This document shows positions 40,801 to 55,800 of a stretch of DNA of 64,000 nt, in pieces. The stretch lies in assembly GCA_947247005.1 (NCBI GenBank), contig OX365944.1:6584501-6648500 (forward strand), read 5' to 3'. This DNA comes from Spisula solida (taxonomy: Eukaryota; Mollusca; Bivalvia; Venerida; Mactridae). Below the pieces are notes generated by a model that saw only the letters and a list, made by a program, of their open reading frames with translations, was not told the DNA's origin and ran no database searches. A program made the translations under genes and the position numbers. How positions within the stretch are numbered: position 1 is the first letter of the stretch; every line of letters starts with the position of its first letter.

Positions 40801-43800
40801 GTATTGACTTGAAACTTGATATGTGAATTAGTGGCAACTAGGACAAGTACAGTGATCAAGAACCATAATTCTATGTTGCCCAGTTTTGAAATTATCTCCC
40901 TTTGATTAAACACCTGTTAATAAAAAACATTTACTACGGGGGATGGCTCTTGTTCCATTATATTCCATGCTTTGTGAAAGAAGTTAGTACTTGGTTAAAC
41001 ATAATCAAACATTTTAGGTTAACTGCTTGTGATATAAAAACAACACCATAAAACAATGAACTTTACCATGTCTACCACTTCATCCATGTAATATCATTGG
41101 TGTTCTCACTTTATCTTGTTATTATGTATCATATATTGTATCTTCTGCATATTGTTTTGTCAAGAGCTGAATACTGCTTGACATGATAAAACCATTCATG
41201 ATCTAAAATTCCTTTCTTGAACATATCTGATTTTATTGCTATGATGTTTGTGTACCGGTATATATGTCTTGTATATTTACTGTACATTTATATTCTTATG
41301 TTTAATATTTAAAAATGTGGAGGCCCACATGGAAGATCGAGAAACCGAAATGTGTCAGCCTCGTTAAATAAAGGTGTTCTTTACTTACTTATTTATTTAT
41401 CTTGTAATATTATTGATGCTGTCTACTCTTTATTTACTTCAGAACCTTGTTGAGAATTTTAGTTCTGGTGTTAGACAAATACTGCTGACAGGAAAAGCCT
41501 ACTACAAAGCTTTACAAGGTAAATACACGAATAGTGATCGGTCTTTTTTCAATTAGTTGACACTTTTTCATAGCATCAATCACATTATAGGGGTCTATTT
41601 AGGGGTCTATGGTGAGAAGGGTTGACTAAATGTTGCGATCAAAGTCAACAGTTTTGACTTTTACTTTTCGTAGGTTGAACTCTAACATACTGGGGGGGGG
41701 GGGGGTCACTCCATTTTAATGTAAAGTGCTGAAATTGCAAAGTGATTAATCTAATGTAACCCAGGTAACTGGATAATATCCCCCTACTTACACTGTAAAA
41801 TTAGGACACCTTACATTTACATTTTTATTGCTTTATAAAACACATAACCCATTTTTATGATGTTTGAGTTTGGATTTCATTTTATGTTCATTTTAGTAGT
41901 TTGTGCCAAGTTTTTATCAAATCAAGTTCATATTTGTCAAATAAGTCACAAACAATTGATTAATTAGTATTTGCCATATTTTTAAAGTTAATAATCTAAA
42001 AACCTGTACAAAGATTTCTAGTATATGAACATCATACTTGGCTTTTGGTGAAAGTATTTTGGCTTGTTTAATCAAGAACAAATATTGACAAACTGATATG
42101 AAGCCATTACATATCCAGCATAGATTTACTGTTGTACCACTGACATTATTTTTGGGTATTTTGTTTATTCTTTTTTCTTTAAGACATTCTCCTGAGCCCT
42201 ATAGTTAGTCAAAGTTGAAGACATCCACTTGAGCTCTAGTTAGTCCAAGTCAAAGATGCCCAACTGAGTGAGCCCTAAATAAGCCAAAGTGATCCATCCA
42301 CCTGAGCCCTAGTTAGTCAAAAGCAAAGACACCCTAGTTAGACAAAGTCAAATGTGCCTACCTGAGCCCTAGTTAGTCAAAAGCAAAGACACCCTAGTTA
42401 GACAAAGTCAAAGGTGCCCACCTGAGCCCTAGTTAGTCAAAAGCAAAGACACCCTAGTTAGACAAAGTCAAAGGTGCCCACCTGAGCCCTAGTTAGTCAA
42501 AAGTCAAAGACAAACACCTAAGCCTTAGTTAGTCAAAAGTCAAAGACACCCATCTAAGCCCTAGTTAGTCAAGTGTAAAAGACACCCACCTGAACCTTAG
42601 TTAGTCAAAAGTCAAAGACACCCATCCAAACCCTAGTTAGTCAAAAGTAAAAGACACCAACCTACGTATAAGCCTTAGTTAGTCAAAAGTCAAAGACACA
42701 CATCTAAGCCCTAGTTTGTCAAAAGTAAACGACACTCACCTAAACCCTAGTTAGTCAAAAGTCAAGGTCACCCACCTGAGTCCTAGTTAGTTAAAGACAC
42801 CCACCTGAACCCTAGTTAGTCAAAAGTAAAAGACACCCACCTGAACCTTAGTTAGTCATAAGTCAAAGACACTCATCTAAGCCCTAGTTAGTCAAAAGTA
42901 AAAGACACCCACCTGAACCTTAGTTAGTCAAAAGTCAAAGACACACACCAAAGCCCTAGTTAGTCAAAAGTCAAGGACACCCACCTGAGTCCTAGTTAGT
43001 CAAAGACACCCACATGAACCCTAGTTAGTCAAAAGTCAAGGTCACCCACCTGAGTCCTAGTTAGTTAAAGACACCCACCTGAACCCTAGTTAGTCAAAAG
43101 TAAAAGACACCCACCTGAACCCTAGTTAGTCAAAGTAAAGACACACACCTAAGCCCTAGTTAGACAAAAGTAAAGACACACACCTAAGCCCTAGTTAGTC
43201 AAAAGTAAAGACACCCACCTGAACCCTAGTTAGTCAAAAGTAAAGACACACACCTAAGTCCTAGTTAGTCAAAAGTAAAGACACACACCTAAGCCCTAGT
43301 TAGTCAAAAGTAAAGACACACACCTAAGTCCTAGTTAGTCAAAAGTAAAGACACACACCTAAGCCCTAGTTAGTCAAAAGTAAAGACACACACCTAAGTC
43401 CTAGTTAGTCAAAAGTAAAGACACACACCTAAGTCCTAGTTAGTCAAAAGTAAAGACACACACCTAAGCCCTAGTTAGTCAAAAGTAAAAAAGTATATCC
43501 TCCACATGTGGAGGAGTTGTCAGTTGTTTACGAAAGAGCAAGTTTGTAGTGGTTGTCGTTTCTTGGGAAACTGGTATATATACTGGAAGGTCAAATTTCT
43601 GCCATATTTGACTGAATGAATTGTTAAAAAAATCAGCATTAAACCAGAGAAATAATTATAGGATAATGGTGCACTATAGAACGAAAACTAGTACTGAGTC
43701 GAAAACTAGTACTGAGTCGGGACTGCACTTTCAGCTATAGACTTTATATAGTGCATACCCAAAAGTAACGGCTCAGAGGTCAGATTCTATCTGTAAATTA

Positions 43801-46800
43801 AGTGAATGTGAATAGAAGAGAGAATAAGCTGTTATAGTTATGCACCAAATTCCTAATTCACTGATCCATATGAGACCACAATAGGAAAGATGACAAATGT
43901 TGTATTGTTCATTTTTATAAAATTTTAATGAGGAATTTTAATTAATCCAGGAATTATAATTATGCTAGACAATCAATAACAACTGGTTCAGTATCATATA
44001 TTTGCTTGGGAGCCTTGAGCTCTTCGTCTTACTCTTCATTGTGAAGAAAGTATGGTTATGACAAATTATTGTCATGTGGCCAATTTGTGTTAGTGGTCAC
44101 CAGAACTCAGCAGCCACCTGTCTAATGCAGTCAATATCAATAATTTGCCAATTAACCATTTTTATATGAAATACTCCTGTATTGAACAGCCACACTTGGT
44201 GTATCAATGGACAGGTAGCACTGTACAGTACAAGCTCGCTAGAACAGTAACCCTCCTTGTGAAATACAAAGTTTGATTGTTGTACAGAGGTTTTTGCTCT
44301 GGAGCAGTAAAATATAGAGTAAATGGTTACTTCCTGAACCAAATGATTGTGTTGCTTAAGAGAGATTGTTGCTCTATGGATGGCAGATCTGGACAGGTTG
44401 CAGTGTTTATTGAAAGGAGAAAAGTAAGCATAGACACTTCAATACAACTATTAGAGAGGGGGGTATGAATTTAGAAGGTGATTTCTTAAGTTCATGCAGG
44501 TTCAACCCTTTAAATTATACAGTGTTTCAAATTTAAAAGTCTTTACTAATCGGTAATTGTTCAATTTAGTATTTTAATGTGACATTTATTACACCTAAAA
44601 TCTACAAGCACACTGGCCTAAGGGGTGTAGCTATTTTATCCACCCTGTGATTTGTTCACATCCAAGGGACTCCCACACATTGTACAGCTTAGAAACAGTA
44701 TATCAACATCAGTATCTAGGTAAAAGTTTATATTGGAGTATTATTTGTTTAGTAACGAAATTTAATGCCGCCTCTCATTCAAATATAAGCACCTTTTTGA
44801 GTGGTTTTCGTCCCACCTCAAATGCACTTGTTGTAAATGCAGTTTTTGTCATGCTCTTTATGTTAGACATCTTTATGTGACATCGCGTTTCGGTGCCACA
44901 CTAGGGTAATCATCTGCCAACATCGAAATAGTTACGTCAGTCTTTCGTCAGACTGTATATTTATGACATTATTGTTTAAATAAAGGAGTATAAAAGATAA
45001 CTGCAGGCATGATTGTAGATATGTCATTTATCATAGTATTCCCATGTTGTGACGTTAACTTACTGTTTAAGGTCATTTACATGTCAATGCTTAAAAGCTT
45101 ACTTTAACTTTTAAATCTAGGATGAGTTAAGGTTTAGATAAGTGCACATTTGTTTTACTAAAAAGCTGCACTATTCTTGATTAAAACTTAAGTCACATTA
45201 GAATATCAAACCTGACAAAATTAATTAAGCAAGCTGTGACTATGCCCTTGGATCCAAGACACAAATTACACTAAAACTTCAATACTAGTAATAAGACTAC
45301 CTCAAATTAAGAACACCATTTTCAAGTCTATTTTCACTGCTTTACTCAGTTTATTCAACATCATATTGAGACCAACTCCAATGTTAGACCAGGGGCGGTA
45401 TTCAATACTGATTTTACTTGATTGAAGGATAAGGACAACCAATCAGATCACACCATATTAAACTCTTGGTCAGTAACAGGCAATTCGATTGGCTATCCTT
45501 ATTCTCCAATTAAATAAGATCAATATTGAATTTCACACCAGGGCCCAATCTCCCAAAGCATATCTAGGAGAAATCTCAGCTTAAACTAAGAATTTGTTCA
45601 AATCAGAGTCTTAATTTAAGACAAATCTCAAGTTGAAACTCCAAAAATTGACTGAAGTTGGTTAAGAAAATAGTTTGTGATTTGTGATACCAAATTTGTG
45701 TGTCTCGGCACAGAAATAAACTATAAAGAAATAAAGAAAGGTATATTGGTAATGCAAAATATTTGAGCTGAAACTTATAATGCTCAGATTGAGATGCTTT
45801 GGGTGATCGGGGCCAGGTTGTCAAGGGTCCCATTGGTTTAAATGAGGTTTTACTGTAATCGGACAGTAAGTCAACATTTGGGCGTTAACAGGATGTATTA
45901 GTGTGTCAAATATTGTTATCAGTATTCAGTGTATTCGGTCATCCTCTGTCAACACTCACAGTACATGACACCACAACATTGAAAGACAATCGCCTAATTT
46001 GGATATCAAATATGGCCACAATTACTTGATTGGACGAAAAACAATATTTCGGGGGATGGTGTTGATAGGGTATCTACTGTATGATAAATTATTTATTTTA
46101 TAGTTTAGTATTAAGATAAAGACACGCTATTTGTTTGTTGCCGTAATTGTTAGCGACAGTAAATACCTTGTAATAGATATGTAGGACCATATTTGGTATG
46201 ATGAGAAAGACCTTTTATTATAATCATGGTCTGATTTATCCAAAATTTATTATATAATATACTGATTCACTATTGCACCCCTTTATTATTTAATGATGAC
46301 AAAATATTTTTTTCTGTAAAATAATAAATAACCTCATGACCATAACATGAGATGCACATTATCTGTCCAAATTTATTTTCATGACAAAGAAACCTTCCGT
46401 TTGTCTGTTGTCAAAAAGAAAACAAATCACAATTAGTTACTGTAAACCAATTTACTTTCGCGAATACTTACCTTCTCGTTTTGCTAATCGTCAGCATATT
46501 CGCCACTACAAATTTTCACGTTATTAAGTTTCACACAATGTTCATATTAATGCTTATTAATTATGTTATTAGTTGCGCTATATAATTTCTAGGTTTACAG
46601 TTTAGAAATGTAAATGATGTAAAATATACAGTGAAACCTGTGTGTATTAAACAACTACCTGTATTAAACAGTCAATAATGTTATATCCCAGTTAGTGTGT
46701 TTAAATGATAATCAATTACACCTGTAGTAATCACTTGAACTACCCTGCTTTAGACAGGACTGGTTTTACTTTAAGTCCTATGACATTTACAAATAAAGTG

Positions 46801-49800
46801 GCAATATGCGTGCATCCATAGCTCAATGGTCAGTGCATGCACTTGCAGTCTAATCTGGCGACCCGGGTTAAAATACGGGTGGACGCACTGAAAGCTGAAT
46901 GGCAAATAAAGGCTTTGCTCTGCATTTTGGCACAAATAAAGTGGCAATATAAATAAACTTGTGACAAAAATGATGTAAAATACATGTACAGTACAACCTC
47001 TCCAGAGCAACACCCATCGGGAAACAGAAAGTTTGGTGGTTTGACAGAGGTTGTTACTCTTGGGAGGTAAAATGGTTAGTAAATGATTATTTTTGGAACA
47101 AAATGATTATGTTGCTTAAGAGGGGTAGTTAATCTATGAAGGGCTGCTCTGGAGAGGTTACTTTGTACTTGAATATATTGTTTATTTTTACAGCGGTCAC
47201 AGTCACAGCTCATGCGTACAATGATGCACTTGGACAAGTTGGATCTGCAGCCAAAGTATGCCGAGGGGGAACAGAGGAAATAGGTAAGATACACACAGTT
47301 TGAGATCAGTTGTAAATAAGCTTTCTATATGTCAAGTTGATCAGCCTATGAAACCATGTTTTACAAACGATTGATATTTATTACCTAGAGATATTAATAT
47401 ATTTTTTCCTCAATAAAAAACTGAAGAAATGTCTGGGATAGTTCTCCTAAATCATTGGTCAGATTCCAATAAAAATTCACACAAGTACTTGGTACAAAGT
47501 CTAGTTGTGCATATTGTCAGGAAGCTTAGGTTGTATGAACATTGCCAGAATTATGGCCCTTTGTGGGAGACATACATTTTTGTGTCAAAAATCCTTTTAC
47601 ATCTAGTAAACTTATCTTCTTCAAGAAAACTATTTTTATATTATCTCAATAAAGGAATTGAACACTTAATATTCTGTAAATCAAGGTAGATGTTCTTCTT
47701 AATTCTTCCGACAAAGTACAAAATCCCCTCTGGGGCATCGTCGTACAAATAAGGTTTAAAATATAACGCAAATATATACATAAGCTAAAAGCTGTACAAT
47801 CTGGGTGTCTTTCTACAGCATGTTGGCCTGCGCTCCCTTGAAAGCCTCTAGGGAGTCCACCGTGGCACTCTGGTAGACTGTTCCACAGTCGATAACATTC
47901 AAAGGGAATGAGATTCTAAGTAATAATACAATGTCGTCATTTTACAGTTTTGTTGGTATAATCAGCCATTGTATTGCCTTTGTTAAGTTAGTCAATAGAT
48001 TTCATAATGATATTAGTCAACCAAATTGAACTGAGATTCATCAGACTTGAATAAGCATTGGCTTTGAGTCTCAGTTTAATGTTGTCAGATAATAACACTC
48101 CAGAGTTATGATATAATATAATCATATTAAAGCTATATGGATAAAACAATGTTTGAATAATTGGAGATTGTCATATACTCCTATAATATTAGACATTCAC
48201 TGATTATAGCTCATTTATTACATGTACAATGTATGTATGATGTGTACATACATACAAACATACATATATATAACTCAGTACATATTCCTGTCACTGTAAC
48301 TATTTGTCTCAATTTGTCTCATTTTTTGTGCACTGTTGATATGACAGGCTGGTAAGGTGGTGCTCATTAAGGAGAAAGTTGATACATACAGATAGCCATG
48401 TTATAACCAGAGATAAAACCTTACATGCTAAACAGACCTATCTCCTTCTTCAGTATAAGTCTATTTACTGTAAACCAATTAACTTTCACGTATACTAACG
48501 TTCACATTTTGCTGAAGGTTGGCATATTCGCGACTACGAATTTCCACGTTTTTAACTTTCCTGCAATGACGAATGTCCATATTAATGTTTTTGGCACTTT
48601 AGCGACTTAATTTCACGAAATTTTACCACTCGCGAACTCCGCGAAACTTAATTGAGCGAAATAATTTCTTGGTTAACAGTAGTGTGTTTTTTCTTTTTAT
48701 ATCCTTGATTTACCACCCGGTATATTGTTGCTGGCAATATTTATTATTGTTCAGATTAAGACTTTTGTCATTTATACTCATTATGTGATAAGGTTTATAG
48801 GATATGAAAGTGATGTAGTGCACTTTAATTGCATCTTGTATTGTACATAATTAGTGTTTTGGCCATAATATTTTTATGTCGTATGTTTGGGAGAAAACAT
48901 GCACATCAACATTTCATTTTGTATGTAGGTGCAACCAAGTGCAGTCATCAGATTCAAGAGCCAGATGCATGCCCATTATCACAAAACTTCTAACATATTT
49001 TTTTGTCTAAGAAATTTTTTTTCTAAAATTTGTTGAATATTTTTTTGAAAAATATCTTAATTTTTGCTTAAGACAGATATACTTATAGTAAAGGTGGTCT
49101 TATAGGATTGCACTATGATATCAGTTAGAAGTGTCTTTAGATAAAAAATGACATTTTTATGTCTTTTATTTAAGAAAATTTCTTGAGAAAATATTTAAGA
49201 ACCTTTGTGAATATGTGCCCTTGTTAAACACTTTACTTCACTTAGTTGATATGCCGGTCAAATACTGATACTTATAAATGTCAGAATGGCATACAGAACA
49301 TGATTGGTCCAGTCTGTAACCATATTAAATAGAACTTCATCATGTATTATAAAGTTAATTAAGTTGAGGTTGATACATTTATTGACATCCCTTTATTAAA
49401 TTGTCTTTTATCTCTCTGAGTTGTGATAAACATACTTTCAATGACATTTATATAATTGCTTGATACAGTTAAAATGAGCAAGATAGGCTGACACCCATAG
49501 AATTGCTATTTCCGGTTAGCTGAAATTAGTTAGCCAACAGAAGATGAAAGTCAGCAGGACAAACTGTAAGACATGATACCTGTACATGTATATTGGTAAC
49601 TTTTGTCTGATACTGAAATGGCAATGGCGTACCCCCCCCCCCCCACCGTAAAATTGCCATGGCGTAGGTAATTTGTCTGTTATTCTAAGTGAAAAACAAT
49701 GAATATGCATTTATTTGCATTTACTTCCAAGCCATGCTGCTGACATAAACAAATTTTCATGCTGGCTTTGCTTGCTTAAATTTCCTAGGATGGGGTGTCA

Positions 49801-52800
49801 TATCAATACTTACGACTGACCTTTTCGAAACAAACAAAAGATTGCCTTTTACAATATAAATGGGACATTTGTAAGAACTTAGATTTGTTATGCAAATCAT
49901 ATGTATCTGTTAAGTTAAATACATTGATGTAAGGTTGATTCTTTACAAGCTCAGAAACCATATGATTCATATAATTCATCAATGTATTTTAACTGTTTAG
50001 TTCAATACCATTCTATCTGCATAGGAACCATAAAGCTGGTTCAGTCGTTTCTGTAACCATTGAATCAGAGGATTATAGGAACATGTGTGTTGAACAGACA
50101 AGCTGTGACTGTTTTCTATATGTAGATCTACGGGGACTTCTCTTATAGTTATTGTATAATCTTTGTTTGAATGCTACATTAATAAACCATTAATATAAAT
50201 GTCACCAATACAATCACAATGCATTGCCTAAAATGGAATAAAGTATAAACAGCTTTCTGTTTCTTTTGTGGTCAATTTAAGAGAATGACATACAAAAGAA
50301 ATACAAATGTACATTATTTTATTAAGCACTTTGCCCATGTGGCAAGCTATAAAGTAACTCATGGCTGCAATTTAATGTGGGTAACAGGTGGTAAAACAGG
50401 TTGGACTCAAACTCAGAGCCTCCTGCTGACTGGTTGCCAGCACTCTATCTATCTGCTATCAAGACACACAGTCAATCTCATAGACTTTATTTATTAATGT
50501 ATCGATTTTTTTCACCATATACCTGTACCTGGCTATACACATACCCATCATTATAAAATTGACAGCGACAAATGTCGTCACTGCAGCTCCTAGTGTTTTA
50601 ATGACAAAACTAATTATTAGCTCCTAAATAAACAAGTTAGTTTTTCTCTCTTTTTTGTTCTGTGGAAACCACTATATATATTAGTAGTTATATTGTACGA
50701 TTATTGCAAGGCATTGTTATACCTGTCACATTATGCATCAGTTTTCTATCATTTTCCTGGATTTTCCAGTTTCCAATCAATATACTAACTGGTTGCCATA
50801 GTTACTTACAACACAAAAATGCAGGACTTGTTGACAGGTATAATGTTGATAGAGAAAAAGTGAGAGTGAGATATAATATTACCAATTTAATGTTTTATAT
50901 TAATAATAACCATTTTTATTACCCACTTATAATTAATGACTGTCCATGAATTATCACTTTTATTATGACAATGTAAGCAATATTGTCATTGATAATTTGA
51001 TGTTATTGTATCTTCATCCACGCTGAAGTACATAGTTAATTTTTAGTTCAGATTCTGTAAATATTATCTATATATTGCAGAATAATATTTTTTTGTGAAA
51101 AATTTCGCTTGAGCATAATATGCATGTATCTAACTATTGTTGTTGTTGTTGTTGACGGCTATAAAGCCCAAATATCTGTCGCTAGTACTGTCTTCGCAAG
51201 TAAGGTTTCTCATAATATCACACAGGTAGCTACACTAAGAACTGATGTATAAATGCCAAAATAAAACTTAATGTTCACATATAAAATTGAACGATGGAAG
51301 TAAAGAATGTCAGATAATTCACAAATACAGACTCAACATTTTGGCTGCAAGCATAACATGCTGGTGACCATGTGTCAGAACGCAGGCGTGCCATATCAGT
51401 GATAGCTTGCCATGTTGCTGATAGCATACCAGGGATATCAGTGATAGCTTGCCATGTTGCTGATAGCATACCAGGGCCAGCTTGCCATGTATGTATGCTT
51501 GGTCAAGGCCAGCATTATGAGAGGATGGAATTACAACATTATGGTTGACTATGAGTACATGTACTGTCCAATTCTAAGTACTTTACATCAGTACTTATAA
51601 TACAATAGGTCGAGTAACTGCACATGTAATTAACAATACTGTATGTCCCAGCAGTAATTATCAAAATGATAGTAAAGTTAATTTGCTCATGACCTTATAA
51701 TGATAAATAAATAGTCTGAGGCAGTTATAGTTGTCCTAGAGGTGTGTTAACTACCACTCTAGTCTATTACATCTTCATATATTTGTTGCCATATACTATC
51801 TGTATGTACTGCCTCGGGGTCCGATGTTTGTCGGCTACTCTAGTTAACACGTATAATGTCGCAACTTGTTCGTTACATTGTGCCTGTGGCTAGGTACATG
51901 GTTTTGAAGTTATTTGATATATTTGATTGTAGATATTTATCTTCATCAATTAAGTTGTTGTTAGTGGCAGATTGCTGATTATTATATATTTATTCTCACC
52001 TATCATGTGTCAATATGAAGGTTCCGCCCATAAAAATTCTCTGATTAGTGACCACCCTCTAACCCTCTACTCCATATAGGTTTATTTACCTACACTATTC
52101 TGGAGAAGAGCCTTATAGTACTTAGATTTATACACAACTAGGTGGCATGATGGTCCAATTGATAATTAACACTCTTGACTACGGATTATGAGGTCCGCTG
52201 GTTGTATATTTGGCTTGGGCACTTAGTCATTTCTGAAATGTTTTTCGGTGTTTTCTACCCTACTATATATCGGTGCTGTACACTGGAAATGTCAAAGAAC
52301 CAATGATTCTATTCAAAAAGAGTTATGGTATTGCACCTGGATTGCTTGTAAAATGAAGCAGTTTGTGGTGTGTTGTTGATTGTCTATGTGGTGGCGCGTA
52401 ATGTTAGCCACGCTCACCGGATGCTGCTGCTGACGTTGACATTTAAGATTCCAAACGTTGATGTAAATAGATATAAATGTCCAAACGTTGATGTATAACT
52501 AACTTCGTACAGTTTTAGATGTTTAATTCAGTTTTCAACAAATGTATACTTCACAAAGTTAATGATTATTCAAATTTTCACAAAGTTAAGTTCCCACAAA
52601 GTTATTAATCAATTGGTAATCCAATAATCTTACTTTAAACTTGAACTCAAGTTATTATTACCTGCGAGCCTTGAGCGAGCAGGTATATTGGATAGCATAA
52701 AGTAAAAAGTCCATGGAGGGGCACGTGACCTGTTCTCGATGGTTTACGATTTCAAAAAAAAAAATCCAAAAAAAGATGCATGTTGTAAGAATGTCGTGAA

Positions 52801-55800
52801 CCAGACTAATTCCATTATTCCATGCGGATAACATCGGTCTTTGTCGCATTGCAATAGTTTATTTACCGAAGAAATCAGAACTGTCCGAAATTTCAGTGAG
52901 CGCTAGGCAATATGGAGACCATGGATCTAAACAGCAGGTGACTGCAGCAGCTGCACAAGCACAGCGATTCCCAGTCAACTGTCATGGAATTATCGGAATT
53001 GGTTTATGATCTTTGATATTGTTGAACACTGAAAACATGTCTTATGATAATACCTTTTAATGAACTGGTACGAGGTTTTATTCTTTTTGCTTATAAATAT
53101 TATATGCAACAAGGGAGTCATAATATGCAATTAAGTGTCTTGAAAATTGGTTTGTTGTACATGAAATTATTTAACATTTTGTTGATAAATTTCGTATGTC
53201 AAATTATTGTGCATATAGTTTTCCCAATTTGAAAGCTACCGGCCTATCGCGCTTATTTTTCTCTCACAATTTTGAGATTTTCATGCTTAATTTTATACTG
53301 TTGAATTATGCAGATAAATTTATTGCACTTTTATTGTTTTTACAAAACTGAGTGATTAATGATATTGCATTTCATTGATTTGTGTCAAAATGTATTCATC
53401 ATAAAACCAACATATGATTAAAACATTTAAGATACATACTGGTACTTTGCCTATTTCTGATCATAATACATATTACTTTGCTGGATTAAAAGTCACATTA
53501 CTTTGCTGGATTTATTGCTTGTAGAGTAATGTGTTCGGAACCTCCCAGTATCTGGTGGAAATACTGTAATAAAGTTACCCTAGATTCTGCACTTTTTATT
53601 ATCCTATGTAAGGCTGCTTCATTTCTTACAAAAGTTTATGTCCACTGTATCTGTCTGTGTGTTCTTTTCGGGTCGTCCTTGTGGTCTGTTTTTTTTGAGT
53701 GCTGCCTTCCCGGTCCGATTATTATTATCTTTTTTAAACTGTCTCGGAGGCTGTATGATAAAATTATCATCTCTGCAGGAGTTAATATATTATACATGTA
53801 TCTGCATGCTTGCTGCAATAACCTTATAAAACAATTCTTCAATCAATTTTCTTCAACTCCTGTCCCGAAGTAATTACACTCTCCTTAAATCTTACTTTAA
53901 TTTTGTGCAGCCATGAAAACTTGATGAAATCGTTGATTTTGTGTTGATTTTGTGTACTTTGACTGGGTTGAATGAAATAATACTGTTGTTTATGTTTGAA
54001 TATTGACTGGTTTATAGTGATTTTATGACATCTTGCATACTATATACGGATCAATTACATGACTGGTATGGCTTAATGACTGTTTACCCTCTTCATGGAA
54101 CAATACTGAGCCATTGACTGGGGTAAGTTTTTATTGTAGGCGTAAACCATCTAAATTGTGGTGGTGTAAAATTTAATACTCCGAAGTCTTAACATGGGCA
54201 ATATGTGTAGTGTGACCTAAGGTACTCAAATATTCAGATCAAAGCCATAAAAATAATTTTGTTTCAATTTTGCAAAATCTGGCATTTACCTGGATTTTAG
54301 TTTGCATTCAACTTAAAATAAATGGGCTTTTGTATTTTACTCATGTTTGTGGTTTAATACACATAAAGATCACAAGTGATTTCTTTTGTAGAAAGCATTC
54401 TGTGTACTATGAAAATAATTATTATGTTCAACCAAATAGTAATTATCAAGCATTTTATTAACACCAAGGCAAATTGCACAAACTTCGTTTGCATTGAGAT
54501 CTGCATTTATGGCTTATAGTGGTACAACATCTACATGCAGGGGGTATCAGGTTTGATTCCATGCTGTGACATACCAAAGTAGTTATTATTAAAAGCATTG
54601 TACTGATGTATGACACCCTTGCTTGATGCTAAGCATAGTTAGTTCCAGGTAACTGCTGGTTCGCCAATGATAGGATAAAAGGTTCCTAGGTAGTCTCTCT
54701 ATGACTGAAATACTCTGGACCAGTTTCACATCAAACAAAATTTAAAACAAAATCTTTTTTGTCTGTTTATAATGCTCAGTACAATATATTTGACATTGTA
54801 CAAATCTGGGAAAAGCATATTGGATGAACCCTTAGGCGAGTCCAACATGCTTTCCTAGCTGCAGCGTATATTTGTACATTTTGTACTTCTCTGAAAATAT
54901 GTATCTTGTTTAGAACAGCCATATACAAACTAAAATAATTCTCTTTCTCCGAAACTTCATCAATATTTTACATGCAAAGGCATTTAACAACAATGACAAT
55001 GTTAATTAAGCAACAATGTCAAAGTGAATTTAACAATTATATTTGACTAACTATTAGTACAGTACATCGTATATTTTCTAAAATATTCAAACCAGTCAAC
55101 TCGGCTTCAGTTAGTTTGTTAATATATTGAACAACTTGTCAAATGTCTTATCTTTCTTGTCATCATTGAAATAACATTGAAAGTTTAGACAAAAATAAGG
55201 TGCATACATAACTTTTGCACTGAATATAGGTGTTATATTTCTGTAATTGACGTTGAACATTTTTCTTGAGTAGCGGATCAATTTCAATTAACAGGTAGCA
55301 GCAGCATCAAATGTTAGGCTTAAAATCACCTTATGTACATTACTGGTATAGAATACAATTCATTATCTTTCTATGTGATTGATTTACTTCTCACTTGTGA
55401 AGATCCAAATTTTAGGGGAAGAATCACCCAGAGGATCTTAAAGATTTTATTCCTCGACTGATTTTAACAAGACATCCTTAATGCTCAAGCCCAGAATGAG
55501 TGCAATCCATGGCACTTAATATTTTTGTGCCAAAGATTACAGTTATTTGTCGAGAATGTCTCTGCTTATTATCGATACAGCAAAACTAGTAACATTTCGT
55601 TGAAAAATATTAACTTGTGTGGATAGAACTCATTCTCGACTTGAGCGTCAAGGATATCTCCATTAAAATCGGTCCTATGAATAAAATACTCACGGTGGTT
55701 TTTAAAATTTTGTTGACAGATTTCTACATGCGTTCTTAGCAAAAAATTACTTCACATACAACATGGTATGTCTACACTGCATACTACTGAGCTAACCGTG

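Larger units (their letters stand above)
37823..41442 (+). other. BAIAP2-like intron 1 (other content)
   Basis: Apart from the repeats listed, it contains a short actattgcgatactattgca repeat cluster at about 38818-38910, possibly a degraded TIR element. No exon seen. Confidence 0.5.

Noticed and set aside
42190..43487. CRISPR-like array
   Set aside because: Units are contiguous minisatellite repeats without unique spacers, in an intron of a eukaryotic gene.
46812..46887. Functional tRNA-Cys gene
   Set aside because: Mismatches in the acceptor, D and T arms and a poor anticodon stem make it a tRNA-derived repeat or pseudogene.
53529..53873. 114-residue ORF in BAIAP2-like intron 3
   Set aside because: No recognisable domain, biased hydrophobic/Cys composition from AT-rich sequence, an overlapping minus-strand ORF and no supporting splice context.
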